64,000 bases of DNA from Climacium dendroides (Eukaryota; Streptophyta; Bryopsida; Hypnales; Climaciaceae), in NCBI GenBank assembly GCA_950106755.1, contig OX467082.1, positions 5,270,001 to 5,334,000 of the forward strand, in the 5' to 3' direction. The notes beneath the pieces are model-generated. The model did not search any database, had not been told where the DNA came from, and saw only the letters and a program-made list of their open reading frames with translations. The first letter of the stretch is position 1. The number at the start of each line of letters is the position of its first letter. The position numbers were made by a program, and so were the translations under genes. Positions 1-12,072 of the stretch are shown here, in pieces.

Positions 1-779
1 TATGAAGACGGAAGATGTCAATGGATACCAAGCACCTGGTAGCTTTCTACCTTTCTGACCTCACATTTCTTGTAATCTTCATCACTTAGAAGCCCCTTGA
101 ACTCTTCCAATTGCAAGTTGCCATATGTACTCATTCTATGCAATTGTTGAACCAAGTTGCTTTTAACATGGGAGTGCTCTATAGACCTGCAAATATCAAT
201 GAAAATAGAATGTAAGATGAATGAATGTAAAAGCATAGAATATTACAATACAATTGAAGAAGTGGTAAAATAAAATAAATATTGATTCAATAAACATTGG
301 AACTCACCAATTGATGTCACTCATAGCCTCCAATAGAATGCATGTACAACCATCGGACACCAATAACTTACAATCAACAAGCAAATGCCATTTGCGGTCA
401 TGACGATGCATTCTGTGAATGTAAGCATACCAAGCCACCAATCTGTGATTGCCATCCCATACGAAAAACATGTGATTTGACAAGTGTGAGATGGTTGGTT
501 GAGAATTCAACCAACACTCAAATTGGTCATTCTCATATATCTAGTGTTCATCCTAAGTCTCTACGATCTCAAGCACTACAAGGGAAAGGGGTCCAAAATG
601 ACAAGGATTTAACACAAAATTATCAGAAATGACAATAGTTGTCAATTGCGAACTTATTTCTATCAATTCTTTGTTTCCGTCAACACTTTCACACAAAACT
701 ATCTGAATTGACAACAAGTATGTATTGACAATATGCTGCTATCAAATGATAAGAATTCTATGAATTAAATTTTGTAAGA

Positions 780-1145
780 TTGGAGTGTAGAGAAGCTATT
801 TTTATAGTGAAATATATTGTCCATTAAGAATCCTCAAAAACTATGGGATAATTTAACAATGAGAGCTTGACCGCTCATTGTTAAAAATTGCAGGAATTGT
901 GTTCAAAGTTTACATTGTCTTTGAATTTTGTTCATAACTTTTGATTGGAGAATCTAAATCTAAAACAGATTTTTAGAGGTAAAACTTAAATTGATTTCCC
1001 AACTTATCTTAGTTCAAAATTTTCTGAAAAAATATATTCTACTATGCCTAAGTGAGGTCTGAAATTTCACTTTGAACATAATTCTTGCAATTGATATATC
1101 CCATATGAGTTGCCTTGCCTACCACCACCCTTTTTGTATAAAGCA
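780..1145. repeat. dispersed foldback-type repeat, copy 1
   Basis: This AT-rich block lies inside intron 3 of the ParB-like relic. It recurs, diverged, at 44.92-45.61 kb and, reversed and partial, at 40.26-40.54 kb. Shared landmarks are a 'cataacttttgattgga' stretch, 'gatttttgga/gaggt', 'ttattctactatgcctaa' and a 'catatccca' end. The copy at 45 kb has both arms of an inverted repeat, so this is probably a non-autonomous foldback element. No coding content is seen. Confidence 0.6.
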
Positions 1146-2075
1146 ATTGTCTTCTACATTTGCCTCACTTGCAATAAGAGGCATTTGAAGGCATGTTTTT
1201 TTATAGATAATGGTTTTAAGTAGTAAAACTTAATTAGTTGGTTGTTTAGGAACAATGTGGCAAACTTGGGCCATGAGCCTAGAAATCATCAATTTTTTTG
1301 ACATCATGGATGAAAACTAGGTTGAAAAGGTTTCAAATTCTGATGACAACTAATGACAATTTTGTCAACTAATTAGCCAAATGAAGACGTTCTCACTGAC
1401 AAAGCAATTGACAAATTTTTGTTAATTTGTTGTCAATAAGGACACAGATATTCTTGTAGTGAGGTGTTAATAACTTGAAAGCTCCTTTGTCATTTGTTGT
1501 TGACACATAAAGTACACGATCACCTTGTCGATATCCATGAACAAACTCAGCCTCCAATCGTTTCACTTGACTTTGGAAGAAAGGACGGACCAATGGAAGC
1601 CCAATCATCTTGCACAAAGGAATATTAAATCGTGATCCTGGACTACCACCATTGAAGAGCATGCTGTTGATGACTGCATTGGAGTCCAATTTCTAACCAT
1701 TTCGCACATTCTCTTCCACCTCATCTACTGTTCGCCCTTCAAAAACTTAATTAGCACTTTGAATATCAGCGGTGTTGTCAACCTACAATCAATAGAAAAT
1801 TGAACCTAAGTTATAGTTAACATTAAGAAATCATGGAAATGAAAACAAATACGACGACAACTATAATACAAAATCAATCATAGAATTTATCATACAAAAA
1901 TAAATAGAAATGCATCTAACCTGAGGATTGCCAACCACAAGCTGAGAATCATCATTGGTGACTAGCTCCAAGAGCTTCATTTGTGGAAGCCCTCCATCGA
2001 TGTCCATAAAGCTCTGTTTCGAAAAAACAAGAATAAGTATTTTTTACATCTTTATTAAAAATCAGCCTAAGTAGT

Positions 2076-3008
2076 GACCGTGTTAACGAGGTTACATTTT
2101 CAGCTTAAAGCAAGCATCGGAAAAATACATTTCGAACCTCAGACTTAAGTTTAGATTCTCTAAGTAAGTGTTTAGAATACATTGGCAGAAGTGACCTCGT
2201 TAACGAGGTCTGTTTTGCCAATGTATTTCAATAGTGTAAAGAAAGAACAATGAAGGCTAAAGTGAAAATTGAATCATGTAAGTGATCCCTAAAAAATCCG
2301 AAGAAAGAAGCCTCGTCAACGAGTCCACTTTTTCCAATGTATTTTAGTAGTGAGAAGGCAAAGAAATGAAGCCTAAAGTGAAAACTGAATTCTCTTAGTA
2401 ATCTCTGTAAACCCTGAAAAAATGACCTCATTGACAAGGTCACAATTTGCAATCCATTTCAACAGTCTTTTGAAAAAAACTGAAGACGAAAATTAGAACT
2501 AAACTGTCTTTGTCATATCTCTAAACCTTTGGAAAAGTGACCTTGTTAACGAGGTCACATTTTGCAATCCATTTCAGTAGTCTTTTAAGAAAAACTGAAG
2601 CCGAAAATTAGAACTAAATTGTCTTTGTCATGTCTCTAAACCCTTGGAAAAGTAACCTCATCAACGAGGTCACATTTTGCAATCCATTTCAGCAATCTCT
2701 TAGAGAAAACTAAAGCCTAAAATGAAAACTAAACTATCTTTGTCACCTCTCTAAACCTTGGAAAAGTGACCTCGTTGATGAGGTCACATTTTGCAATCTA
2801 ATTCAGCAACCCATAGAAAGAATTTGAAATTATGCATCAAAATTAGAAATCGTCTTAGTAAGACTGTAAAGAACCCAAGAATGTAACCTCGTCAACGAGG
2901 TCAAGTTTCAAACCTTGAAATTGCAATCTTCTAAAAATTATATATGAAAACCAGAACTGTTTGAGTGATCTCTTAAATCCCTAAAAAAGTGACCTTATCA
3001 ATGAGGTC
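2076..3008. repeat. tandem array of ~115 bp units centred on an 18 bp palindrome
   Basis: Nine copies of a unit are spaced 117, 116, 115, 115, 115, 114, 117 and 106 bp apart, starting at 2076, 2193, 2309, 2424, 2539, 2654, 2768, 2885 and 2991. Each carries a version of GACCTCGTTAACGAGGTC, which is perfectly self-complementary at 2193-2210. Most substitutions are transitions. In the middle copies the palindrome is followed by an A/T-rich 'acattttgcaatccatttcag' type stretch. The array fills the first intron of the minus-strand relic and has no convincing coding potential. It could be a satellite seed, a protein-binding array or a hairpin-rich intronic element. Confidence 0.9.
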
Positions 3009-3732
3009 AAGTTTACAACCTGAAAAAGGGGTGTTCAGAAATGGCACCTCTTGAGGATTTCTAGGAACTTGAACTTCCATCGCATCGCCGCCTTCGATGG
3101 TGTCGGAGACATCCTCCCCACTGTCGCCGCGCGCTTCTCCATCCTTGCGCAGCATGCCACTCCGTAAGTTCATTGCGGAAACAACCCTAAGCCAAAACAC
3201 AGCAATGGAGAAGGAAGAGAACTACACCAAAGCAAGCCAAAGATCAGCCTATGGAGTTATTCTTTGGTTTCAAAAAAAAATAAAAAAATAAGGAAGAGAT
3301 TGATAGATTTAGGCCAAGGAAATCTTTCTAATAAAATCTGCGATTTCATAGATATCTGGTCCAAATTTTTGGAGCACATAGATTATAACCTCAAAAATAA
3401 CCCCAATTTTTCCCAGATTTTTTGAAGTTACGATGAATTTTACAAAAATCGGCAAAGTCTTCTAAAAATATTTGGGCAAGATTTGGCTGGAAAATCAGCC
3501 AATTCTGAAGATTTTAGAGAAGATTTCAAGATGCTAAATTAGTTTTTAGGCCGTAGAACATTCAAAAATGCTCCATTTTTGCGTGCTACATATCGTTGGA
3601 ATCGTCTTCTCGAAATACACGAAATGAAGTTTGGTGTCAAATTCACCTCTAACAAAAATTATTCAACACATACAATCAAGTCCTCACAGTCTAATGGCTC
3701 CAGTCCTATCAATGAATACATAAACTTACCAA

Positions 3733-4155
3733 CTTTGCGCTGATCACTAGGGACATGTTCTTCTCTAACATACTCGGTTGGCATACGTCCACTTCAGTTT
3801 CATCAATAGTGTCAAGCTTGGCAATATCCATTCCTTCACTATTTTGTGCCAAACTAAACTCGTGTTCAAAAGGTGCATCTTCAATCCTATCATCCTCATA
3901 CAACAAGGTCCGAACAATACTACTAATCTCACCACCATTGGATTTCTGTAAGCGCCTAAACATCTTCGATCTTTCTAGCTGTTTCTTGTTAGAGAAGCGA
4001 AGTCCTGCCTTACGTCTCTTTCTATCAGAACCTTTCAGCATTCCTCCAACCAAAAAATCCAAGAAAGCAAACTCGACTTTCTCATTAGCAATACTGCAAT
4101 CTCTCCGATATATAGCACTCTTCAAGTCTAATGAATGTATTCTCATCCAATTCAT
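3733..4155 (-). CDS. possible exon of an unrecognised protein
   Basis: An open minus-strand stretch of about 141 residues runs from an ATG (MNWMRIHSLD) to a strong donor site, with GTAAGT directly after a codon for Leu. It has a very basic middle (KGSDRKRRKAG, KKQLERSKMFRR) that could be a nuclear-localisation or nucleic-acid-binding patch. An acidic C-terminal part follows (EDDRIEDAPFEHEF, DTIDETEVDV). It does not join in phase to the relic that starts at 3173, so it probably belongs to a different gene or to a mobile element. No domain is recognised. The open frame on the opposite strand over the same bases looks like a shadow. Confidence 0.3.
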
Positions 4156-4711
4156 TATAATTTCTCCAAATAAAACATCTACTGACTAGGATATAAACGG
4201 TCAATAAGATCATCCGTTCTTTGCTCAACTGCTTCATAATCACTTTCACATTTAAATATACCACCACTACATTGGAAGAGGGCCTTTTAATCACCCTTCA
4301 ATGTGAAAGTGGTGCTATGTACAATTCATTATTCCAAAGATCGGGTATTGGTAACTAAATTTAAAAAATTAAATTGTTGGCCGTGCATTAAATCTTTAAA
4401 TATGGAATTCAAATTTCAAATTCCAAATTACCAAAATCCTACATAAAAAAGGTCAAATCCATATCCACTACCTCTTTGTCTTTTACCTATTCTCGCTAGA
4501 AACTTTTGGGATCCTACTAATAGTTCCATGTAAGCAATGATAGTCTGTAGGAATTTGTAGATTATATACACATTCCAATATGGACATGGCACTTGTTCAT
4601 GGTGACGAGTCCAGCATTCCAATTTCTTTTCCTTGTAGCAATGGCGGTAGTGCATAGGTATCTGCTTTGATTCTCAGTGTACGTTTCAATTTAGAGTTGT
4701 TGTCTCTATGA

Positions 4712-7700
4712 GTGGAAGAAGAGCTATTTGATTCTCAAGGACTTCAAGTCACATCTACAGTCATGCTATTCAAGATCAAAACAGACTCCGGAGATGGTTG
4801 GAGGCTTTCTCCAAGCAAGTATCATGCTTTTGGTACTCCTAGGTTCACTAAATCGATGTCAACTGAAATACTCACACATGGGTCTGCTACTTCTACTATT
4901 CAAATGTCTTGGGGAACTCGTGTGAAAGTAGAGTCTTCAAATTATAGCCATATTGATCTTACAGAGTTTTCCGACGATGATGCTATTATTTTCATTGATG
5001 CAAGTCGCAAGCTACCTAGCATATCCGAAAAGTGTACTGACACTATTCAAAGTATGGACAACATTCAACATGATAGCATGTTGCATCCTTCAATTCAGCA
5101 AAAGGCATCCAAATTTGTGAGCGTCTTAGAATGTCTTAAAGATATGCAAAGTCGTCCACGCGCACAAAATGAATTGAAGTTCTTAAACCTCAGTACACTT
5201 CATAGTGAATCTGTACGACATCTTCCTCAATCATTCAATGGAGACATTATTTTTGAATTACCTCCTCTTCTTTCTTCAACATCTCCTTCTGGAAGTCGAC
5301 CCAATTCAACTTCCTCATCTTCTGTAGGTCGGCAACTACAAGGCATGGATCGTAAATTTGATGGCCATAATTGGACACACACACACACTACAAACATTGC
5401 AAATGACTTTGGGCTGAAGTTCCGCTACTCCTTGTGTGTGGGCCACCTAATTTGCGAGAATAAAGCCTGCCCTAGACTACGCCGAAGTGGCAGCAAAAAC
5501 GAAATAGAATGGGAGGGGTCATCATCTAGCGTCTTCCTTGTGGGAGAGCAATCTCCATCAAAGTCCACTCTTGTATATCGAATATGTAAAGAAGTTCCTT
5601 TCTACAAAGCTTCATGCCCTTGTCGCATGTATAGGGTCTTGAACTCTTTAGGCCTTCCCAGAGTTTGTATCCACGTTGGAATTCATGATCATCCTGTGGG
5701 TAGAGGCATCTGTCGTGATTCTATTGATCGAACAACATCCTTGATTGGTGAAGAGGTATCAAGAACGCCTACAGCAACAAATTTGGCCATACGATTTGTT
5801 GGTAGAAAGAAATTCTTTGCATCTGAATTGTTTGGAGAGGAGCTCGGAGAGGAGGGATTACAAGGTGACCGAAAGCCACTTCGCGGAGAGGCACTTGAGG
5901 CAGTCATGGATAAATTTTGAATACTCAGTTCACCGAGTATTCGGAATACCATCTCTAATTTCTGTCATAGTGCAAGTGGGGGACCCATTGACAATATTAT
6001 CTCATTGAAAATGAAGAGTACTTATTCATTTATTCAAGATAGTGTATTTTCAGGCCAAAATAAAGATAAGGTTTACCTTTTAAAGATGTCTGAGGAAGGC
6101 CTGGGAACTGGAGTGGATTTAGTAAGGCGAATGCAACCGGGGGGAGACTTGCAAAATTCTTGGTGCATGTTTGATCATGTAAAGAGGGTGAAAGGATGGT
6201 GTATGGAAGTGGCAACAAGCAAGAGCCCAAGCAAGATCGAGAACGCTCTTGTCTACTTCATTGGACAACTTCACTAAACAGACATACAAAAAAACTCATT
6301 CGACTTGAATTCCAAGAGACTCACAAGAAGCTTTGCAAACAATACAAGGATGCAAAGACAATGGCGAAAGCAAAAGAAAGATACCTTGGAATTAAGAGTT
6401 GGTGGCTTTCTTCAAGGGCTACATCAGAGGATTCTCTTCGACAACTGGATGATTGGTTGGGTTTCCGGCACTTCCGATATCGGCAGTGGGGTGGATTCTT
6501 AGAGTTGGTAAGATATATGCCTCCTTCCATTTCAATTTTTCTACTTAATTGTTCAACTTCTATTCGTGGAGTAGTTGTTTTTCTATCCTAAATGTATATG
6601 TGGTTTCTATTTAATTGTTTTCATTCACATCTATTGAATTCTTACAAATTGAATTTGAACATATAAAATTCTTAGTACTTAAATGATACTTTTAGAATCA
6701 AGGGAGTCTTATATTGTTACTTTAAATTGTTGTTATTGGTACAGAACTTGAACTTAGAAGAACTAGCCGAAATGCCTTCATGCAACTTGGCTGAGACAGT
6801 TCACAACAAATGGTTGCAAATGTCTGGGAAGAGGGGAACATACTTGTATGTCGCCACTACTGATGACATGATGCGGGCTATACAACAATCGACTAATTAT
6901 TGGGTATACCTCCAAGGGTATGCATCTAGAACTAGTCCCCACTTAGATGAACTTCGCCTACGAGCTGCAAGACGAACCAGAAATCCAGCAAATTTTGTTG
7001 AGGCTGTTGCTAAACTACCAAATGCTTGTCTATTCACCACAAGAGTTCCCCACTTGGAAGGGAAAGAAGTATTTGGTTCTTCAAAACGCAAACTAAATCT
7101 ACCACCTAAGTCAGATAGTGATTCTCACCGCCACAATACCCAAAGTTCAAACTCGGTCAACTAGAGTGCGCACTAAACTAAGCGCATCAATGCCAACGCT
7201 GGCATCAATGTTGACAGAGGAAGGACAACCAAGCACATTATGTCCCCAAGCTACCAAGGTACTTGAAACAAATTGCAACCCTATTTTGTGGCACATTGCT
7301 AGATGCAAAAAGGAAGGAAAGACTTGTCATGGAGTTTAAGTTGGGATGAAGAAGAAATGTGGGGCCAAGATAAACAAGTCAAGTAAGAGTGGAACAGCAG
7401 CACCTACCTACAACGGCCGCATGACAGAATATGGAACCAAGGCCATCATCAACTTTGATTTTTGGTTTTGTGCAGATGACCTTATGCGTTGTGTAGGAGG
7501 CTCTAAGGTCAAGTGGGTTCACGACTGGCCTCCTTTACCAAATGTATGGCCTATTGTATGTGGAACACATTTCACCAAATCAGAGATCCTTTCTCTAGAG
7601 GAAGCAGGATTTCAATTGCAAACTAAGGAGCTAGACAAAGCAATGTTCCATGTCTTTAATGAAAAGAGTACATATGGAGGTGTATCTTTCCTTCACTCAA

Positions 7701-8149
7701 AACAGCCAGATAGCAATTTGCAACCATCTAATGGTAATATGCACTCAACAAAGCGATTGGGTAGGACCATACGACGTAATCCTAATGCACCGACAATTGA
7801 CCACCGCAACAAATGGGAGACAACACAAAACCTAAAAGCTGTCGTTCAATCCGTAGTCGTTATTCCATATCTTGGCTATGGTAGAGTGATAACTCTACTA
7901 TCCAGCATCTTTCCCAACCAGAAGGTCTATCGAGTCACAATTTCAGACTTTCCTTCTTGTACCTACAAAGACTTCATCACCATGAGTACAGTTGCATTTG
8001 GTAGTAGGAAATCTTGGGTGAACTGCAAGCATTTGTATTATGTCTTTAGATTCATTTCTAAGGCAAATTCTGAGGACAATAAGTACATATATGCACCAAG
8101 TTTGAACTTTGATGAGGTGAAGCTACTTCTTGTAGGTAGCAATCTATAA
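4712..8149 (+). pseudogene. Mutator-like (SWIM zinc-finger) transposase relic
   Basis: One frame runs from 4712 to 6277 with a single in-frame TGA at 5918-5920. It has a Ser-rich N-terminus and a Cys/His region (CPCRMYRVL, then GIHDHPVGRG) of the zinc-finger type that precedes many MULE transposases. The middle reads VYLLKMSEEG and FDHVKRVKGW. It then breaks and resumes in another frame (MVYGSGNKQEPKQDRE, CLLHWTTSLNRHTKKL). An intron with GTAAGA donor (6508) and CAG acceptor (6744) joins WGGFLEL to NLNLEELAEM. A second frame change lies near 7120-7165, and a TAA near 7337 interrupts the last frame. The C-terminus resembles a SWIM finger: SCTYKDF followed by CKHLYYVF, where the second Cys of the expected CxC is Tyr. 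The DDE core expected between zinc finger and SWIM appears to be deleted. Family assignment is by architecture and not certain. Confidence 0.6.
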
Positions 8150-9389
8150 GATGTTGTATATTCATCTTGTAGTACTAAGTTGAAAAACTACTTTTGTTTA
8201 GAAGTGGATATAGAATGGTCCATTGAAGTAGTTGACACGTATACTAAATCCTAATTTGTTTAAGGTGGAAATAGTTTGTAGCAGCTTACAAACAACTGAA
8301 ATGATTTGTAAAACCATAAACATAACAAAAATACATTAAAAAAAAGGCTAAATTAGCCAAAAAAACATTGCAGGAAGAAATGTTACAATTCTACAAATGA
8401 ATCTTGAAAGTGCTACTACATTCTAAGGAGAACTTATTATAATGAAACAACATTAACTAATTGTTACATATCTCTAAATGAACCTTCTAAGAGTTTCCTA
8501 AAGTAGCCTCACCCATAACTGTTACTTTACCTATAACCATCACTTTCTTAAATCTTGGAAAATCTTCGGGAGTAGGAAGATGTAATTGCAGGAATGTACC
8601 TCATCTAAAAATTTGATGTAAGTGGTGGTTTTAAGTCAATGTACAATCGGCTCTTTTAAAAATTCAGAACTTATTTTCACAATGTCCAAAAAATAAATTA
8701 AAAAATGCATTCAAATTCTTTTTCTCTTCTAAGTACAATTCAGTAATTTTTTGGATGTCTATTAATCAACAATATATCCCAAACTCCTTATTTTGATGGT
8801 TATGGGTACTTCTACCTTAGTTACAAAAAACACAACCAACCTCAGATTGGTTAACAAAGTTTTAAAGTCAACAATGCAAACTTCAAAAAAATTGTAAATT
8901 ATTATTTTTATAAGGAAAAAAGTTCATTTTTTTAAAGACATATTACAAATATGTAAAGAAAATTTTGGGAGGATGGATGATGAATGGATGATATGAATGA
9001 AGCTCATTCATTCATCAAATCTATGGTTGAAAAATCATCTACTTGTGGGAAATGCTAGTTTTCATTCATGCCCATTCATGCAACATTTGAATGTAAAATT
9101 CATAATTTTCAATAAAAAAAATTGCAATTTCTTGGATTTACTTTTTTATTTTTGGTTTCTAGAATTTCTATGTTTAGATCTGACAACCCTATTTATTACT
9201 CTGACATGTCTATTTTTAGTAAAATTCCTCACAGTGAGCGCTCAAATCTAATTGCTTGTTGCTCCCCGCTCCCCGCTCATACTCTAGCACCGTTGCTCCG
9301 ACAAGCATGCTTTCACCATTCACCAATAGAACACTAAATGCTTGAAACATCTTTTATATTCTTCAGTCTTGTTGCATAATGCCTCCTAA
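8150..9389. other. AT-rich intergenic stretch
   Basis: This is AT-rich sequence between two transposase relics. It probably includes the 3' end of the Mutator-like element, but I could not find a terminal inverted repeat. Open frames here are short and low-complexity. A small GC-rich patch lies near 9240-9310. I see no gene. Confidence 0.6.
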
Positions 9390-10310
9390 TAATTGATGAA
9401 CCCAAATATCCCCTTAGAGATGTTGTCTACGCTCCGCATTGGAGGTGGGTGACATGTACGGGCTCCCCATGAAGCCATAGACTTTGTCCTTCAAAGTCTT
9501 TTCACCACAATTTGAACCTCTCCTCTTCAAGGAGCCAATTGCTATCCGTACAATACCTCTTATACTTCATAATTGGGACAGCTGCAAAATTGAAGTAAAA
9601 CTTGAATTGTTATACTTTGATATGTCCAACAAGTACTTTATCCCCTTCTAAAATCAAGCCCTCTATGAAGGCTTTGAAATCTAGTACCTCTTCAATCAAG
9701 TGAGGAATTGTAGGCACAAAATCCACATCCATGAAGGATTTCATGAGGGCTATGATGGTGGGAAAACTTTCCTTCTTTAATTGCAATCTCCATCTACCAA
9801 ACAATGCGTCAATGCCATCGTGTATGTGACCTACCAACATAAAACTCATGTACACCTCTTGGAAGATCTTTTTTACGACAAGGATCGACCAAAATGCAAA
9901 CACATATCAATTCTTGTTGTCTCTTGTGGCATTGTCCATTTGAGCATTTAGAATTGGAAGAAGGTGAGTCGCTCCAATAAGGACTTTAGGCAGTGGCCAA
10001 AGTGATGATGTGTACATTTTTGCTCCTTTCAGAACCACTTTAAATAGAAGATCAGAGCCTAACTCAACAAACAATTCTTGGGAGGAGTACTTCGGAGGAA
10101 GTTTGAAGTCTCACAAAAGCTTTGCTAATGATCCCACCATGTACAAGAAGATATCAAGATTGTAATGCACATAATGCACATTACCATGCCCATGAGCAAT
10201 CATTCCGGTTACTAATATTGGCAACTTTGTGAATTCATCTAGTTGCTTTCTCTTATAGAAGAATATTGAAGACGTTTTTGCATGATCCGTTTTGTCATGC
10301 ATGATTGTTG
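9390..10310 (-). pseudogene. DUF7869-like (transposon-associated) gene relic
   Basis: One minus-strand frame reads through about 900 bases as a coherent protein interrupted by stops. From the N-terminal side it reads TGMIAHGHGNVHYVHYN, then LAKLL-stop-DFKLPPKYSSQ, then QMDNATRDNKN-stop-YVFAFWSI, then FMLVGHIHDGIDALFGRW, SFMDVDFVPTIPHLIEE, and after a TAA QFKFYFNFAAVP and YKRYCTDSNWLLEE. The 'VGHTHDDIDALFGRW'-type block is the hallmark of a repetitive eukaryotic family I associate with DUF7869; that name is from memory. Two of the stops are TGA where Arg (CGA) would be expected, and one is TAA where Gln (CAA) would fit, so this copy decayed by C-to-T changes. The function of the family is not known to me. 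Confidence 0.6.
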
Positions 10311-10392
10311 AGCATTCATGAGGGTAAGCACCTGACCTATACTGGTTTGCATAGTAATTGTCTCGATGAGCTCAAGCACATGCATTATGAAT

Positions 10393-10625
10393 TCTAAGAG
10401 CCCTCAACACTACAGAAAGTCAAGATTGTGATGGATAGCCGTGTACAAAATCTTGAATAGAAAAATCTTAATCAATCATTTTCAAAATCAGATTTTTGAT
10501 GCTAAATTAGACTTCAAAAAAACTTTAAAAAATATAAACTATTAAAAATAGCAACTTGGTTAAATTTAATTAAAATTCAAAGTATTATTGACACCAAAAT
10601 TTGATGCCATGGACATTTAGAAGTT
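10393..10625. repeat. direct repeat, left copy
   Basis: This block is repeated in the same orientation at 11790-12025. Both copies begin near 'ttctaagagccctcaa', share 'aaagtcaagattg' and 'ataaact-ctaaaaatagcaac', and end near 'accaaaatttg-tgcc-tgg'. They are clearly related but diverged. They could be the long terminal repeats of an old, otherwise unrecognisable retroelement, or a simple duplication. Confidence 0.65.
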
Positions 10626-11789
10626 AAGAACAATTCTACCAAATAAACATGTACCAAATACCAAATAAAAATAAACATCTTATATTGAGTCAATTAAAAA
10701 TGATTGAACCAAATTAGCTTTTAAATCTCATATTTAGTTCAGAACAATTTTATAAAACATTTGATCAAACAAACAGAATTGTATTAAATATATAATAATA
10801 TATAATAATTTGTATACACTTCTACCCTAGAGCACCCAAATTCAGCCCCACTACTCTCAATTTTCAACTTGAAATATTGACAATTGAACTCTAAAAATTC
10901 AACAACGTCGATAAGAAGAAGTTTCTTGAGCTCACAATTAACAAACATGCACCAAAATAGAAAACAAAAGACTTTGCAATAGTAGACAGTGTAGATTTGT
11001 ATGATCCAACAGAGGAGCCCAATCTAGCTCCAATCTAGCCCTAGATGGGAAATTGGGCCACCCAAAACCTCATCCCGATTGCTCCTTCGGGGCTAGATGG
11101 TTTGGTGCCAAAACTATGCCACCTAAGGCGACTTGTAAGATGAGTGGTGATTTTAATCCAACCCTAGTATAAAGCCCTTGGGTCAAATTTGGAGAAATAA
11201 AGCGATCCTATTGGTTTAAACTTGGAGAGTTCCAACTAGCCTTCATTCTACTTCAAATATAAACTGATCTTTTTTTTTGAAATACATGGACAATTTCCAT
11301 TGATAAATATAAGGAAACAAAGGACCATGTTCTTGGCAAAAGAAATTTTTTCCATTTCCAACAACTAAAAGAAGGACCAAACCCTAAAGCAAAACAAACC
11401 ATAAAGCCAAACACAATACCCCAAAGACCACAAAAAACAAGCGTTTTGATAAGTTGTATCAATTCTTTTTGAATTGTAGCTGTAACAATTGAAACTAGAT
11501 ATATTAAAGATTATATAGGAAAAGAAAACACAAAATTATCACTTATGCATTGAAAGATTATAATGTTTAATCATGAGGGTGTTAAAATTGCAAAAGAGAT
11601 TTGAAGTATTTCAACTTGGCTTCTTTTCACATGTCAAATCTAAAAAGTTGGTCACCAAAAAAATATGAGTATAAAAGGTCTAATATACATAACTCCAATT
11701 AATTTATGGCTTCTTAAAATCTACTCTACAATTTTTTGAATGAATTTCTAATCTGATTTTTTCTCTAAGATCTAGTGTATTTGAGGTTC
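10626..11789. other. AT-rich DNA between the direct repeats
   Basis: This interval holds no recognisable protein. It includes a moderately GC-rich patch near 11000-11200. If the flanking direct repeats are LTRs, this would be the internal part, but no gag, protease, integrase or reverse transcriptase wording is visible on either strand. Confidence 0.5.
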
Positions 11790-12025
11790 ATTTCTAAGAG
11801 CCCTCAATACTATGGAAAGTCAAGATTGCAGTGGACACCCTTGCATAGAATCTTGAACAGAAAGATCGTAATCAATCATTTTAAAAATTGGATTTTTGAA
11901 TGTTGAAACTAGACTTCAAAAAGATTTCTTCAAAAATATAAACTACTAAAAATAGCAACTTAGTTAGTTTTTATTTAATTTAAAAATTTTAAAAGCACCA
12001 AAATTTGGTGCCTTGGGCATCTAGG
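11790..12025. repeat. direct repeat, right copy
   Basis: Partner of the block at 10393-10625, same orientation, about 1.4 kb away. See that entry for shared landmarks. Confidence 0.65.
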
Positions 12026-12072
12026 GACTAAACCCATTGGACAACTTGTGTAACAAGTTGTTAGGCTCTTGT

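Larger units (their letters stand above)
1..3173 (-). pseudogene. multi-exon gene relic with ParB-like DGNHR motif (runs off left edge)
   Basis: I do not recognise this family by name. Five exons can be joined. Exon 1 (3173-3048) starts at ATG with MNLRSGMLRKDG and is GC-rich. Exon 2 is 2013-1921 (SFMDIDGGLPQMK). Exon 3 is 1782 to about 1400 (INSMLFNGGSPGSRFN, FVHGYRQGDRVLYVS). Exon 4 is about 541-310 (FFVWDGNHRLVAW). Exon 5 starts at 187 (LQLEEFKGLLSDEDY) and continues out of the window. Exons 1-2, 2-3 and 4-5 join in frame at GT-AG sites; the exon 4 donor is GTGAGT. The exon 3 end and its link to exon 4 are unclear. DGNHR followed by a hydrophobic-A stretch resembles the catalytic motif of ParB/sulfiredoxin-fold proteins; that link is inference from a short motif. 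Exon 3 carries in-frame stops at 1749-1747 (TAA) and 1695-1693 (TAG), so this copy is probably dead. Intron 1 holds the palindrome array and intron 3 a dispersed repeat. Confidence 0.55.

Noticed and set aside
3755..4189. Plus-strand open frame of 144 codons
   Set aside because: Lies opposite the minus-strand exon that ends in a strong GTAAGT donor; its composition (Ser/Leu/Ile-rich) is typical of an antisense shadow.
11253..11462. Minus-strand open frame as a membrane protein
   Set aside because: Hydrophobic wording comes from an A-rich strand read in reverse; no homologous context.
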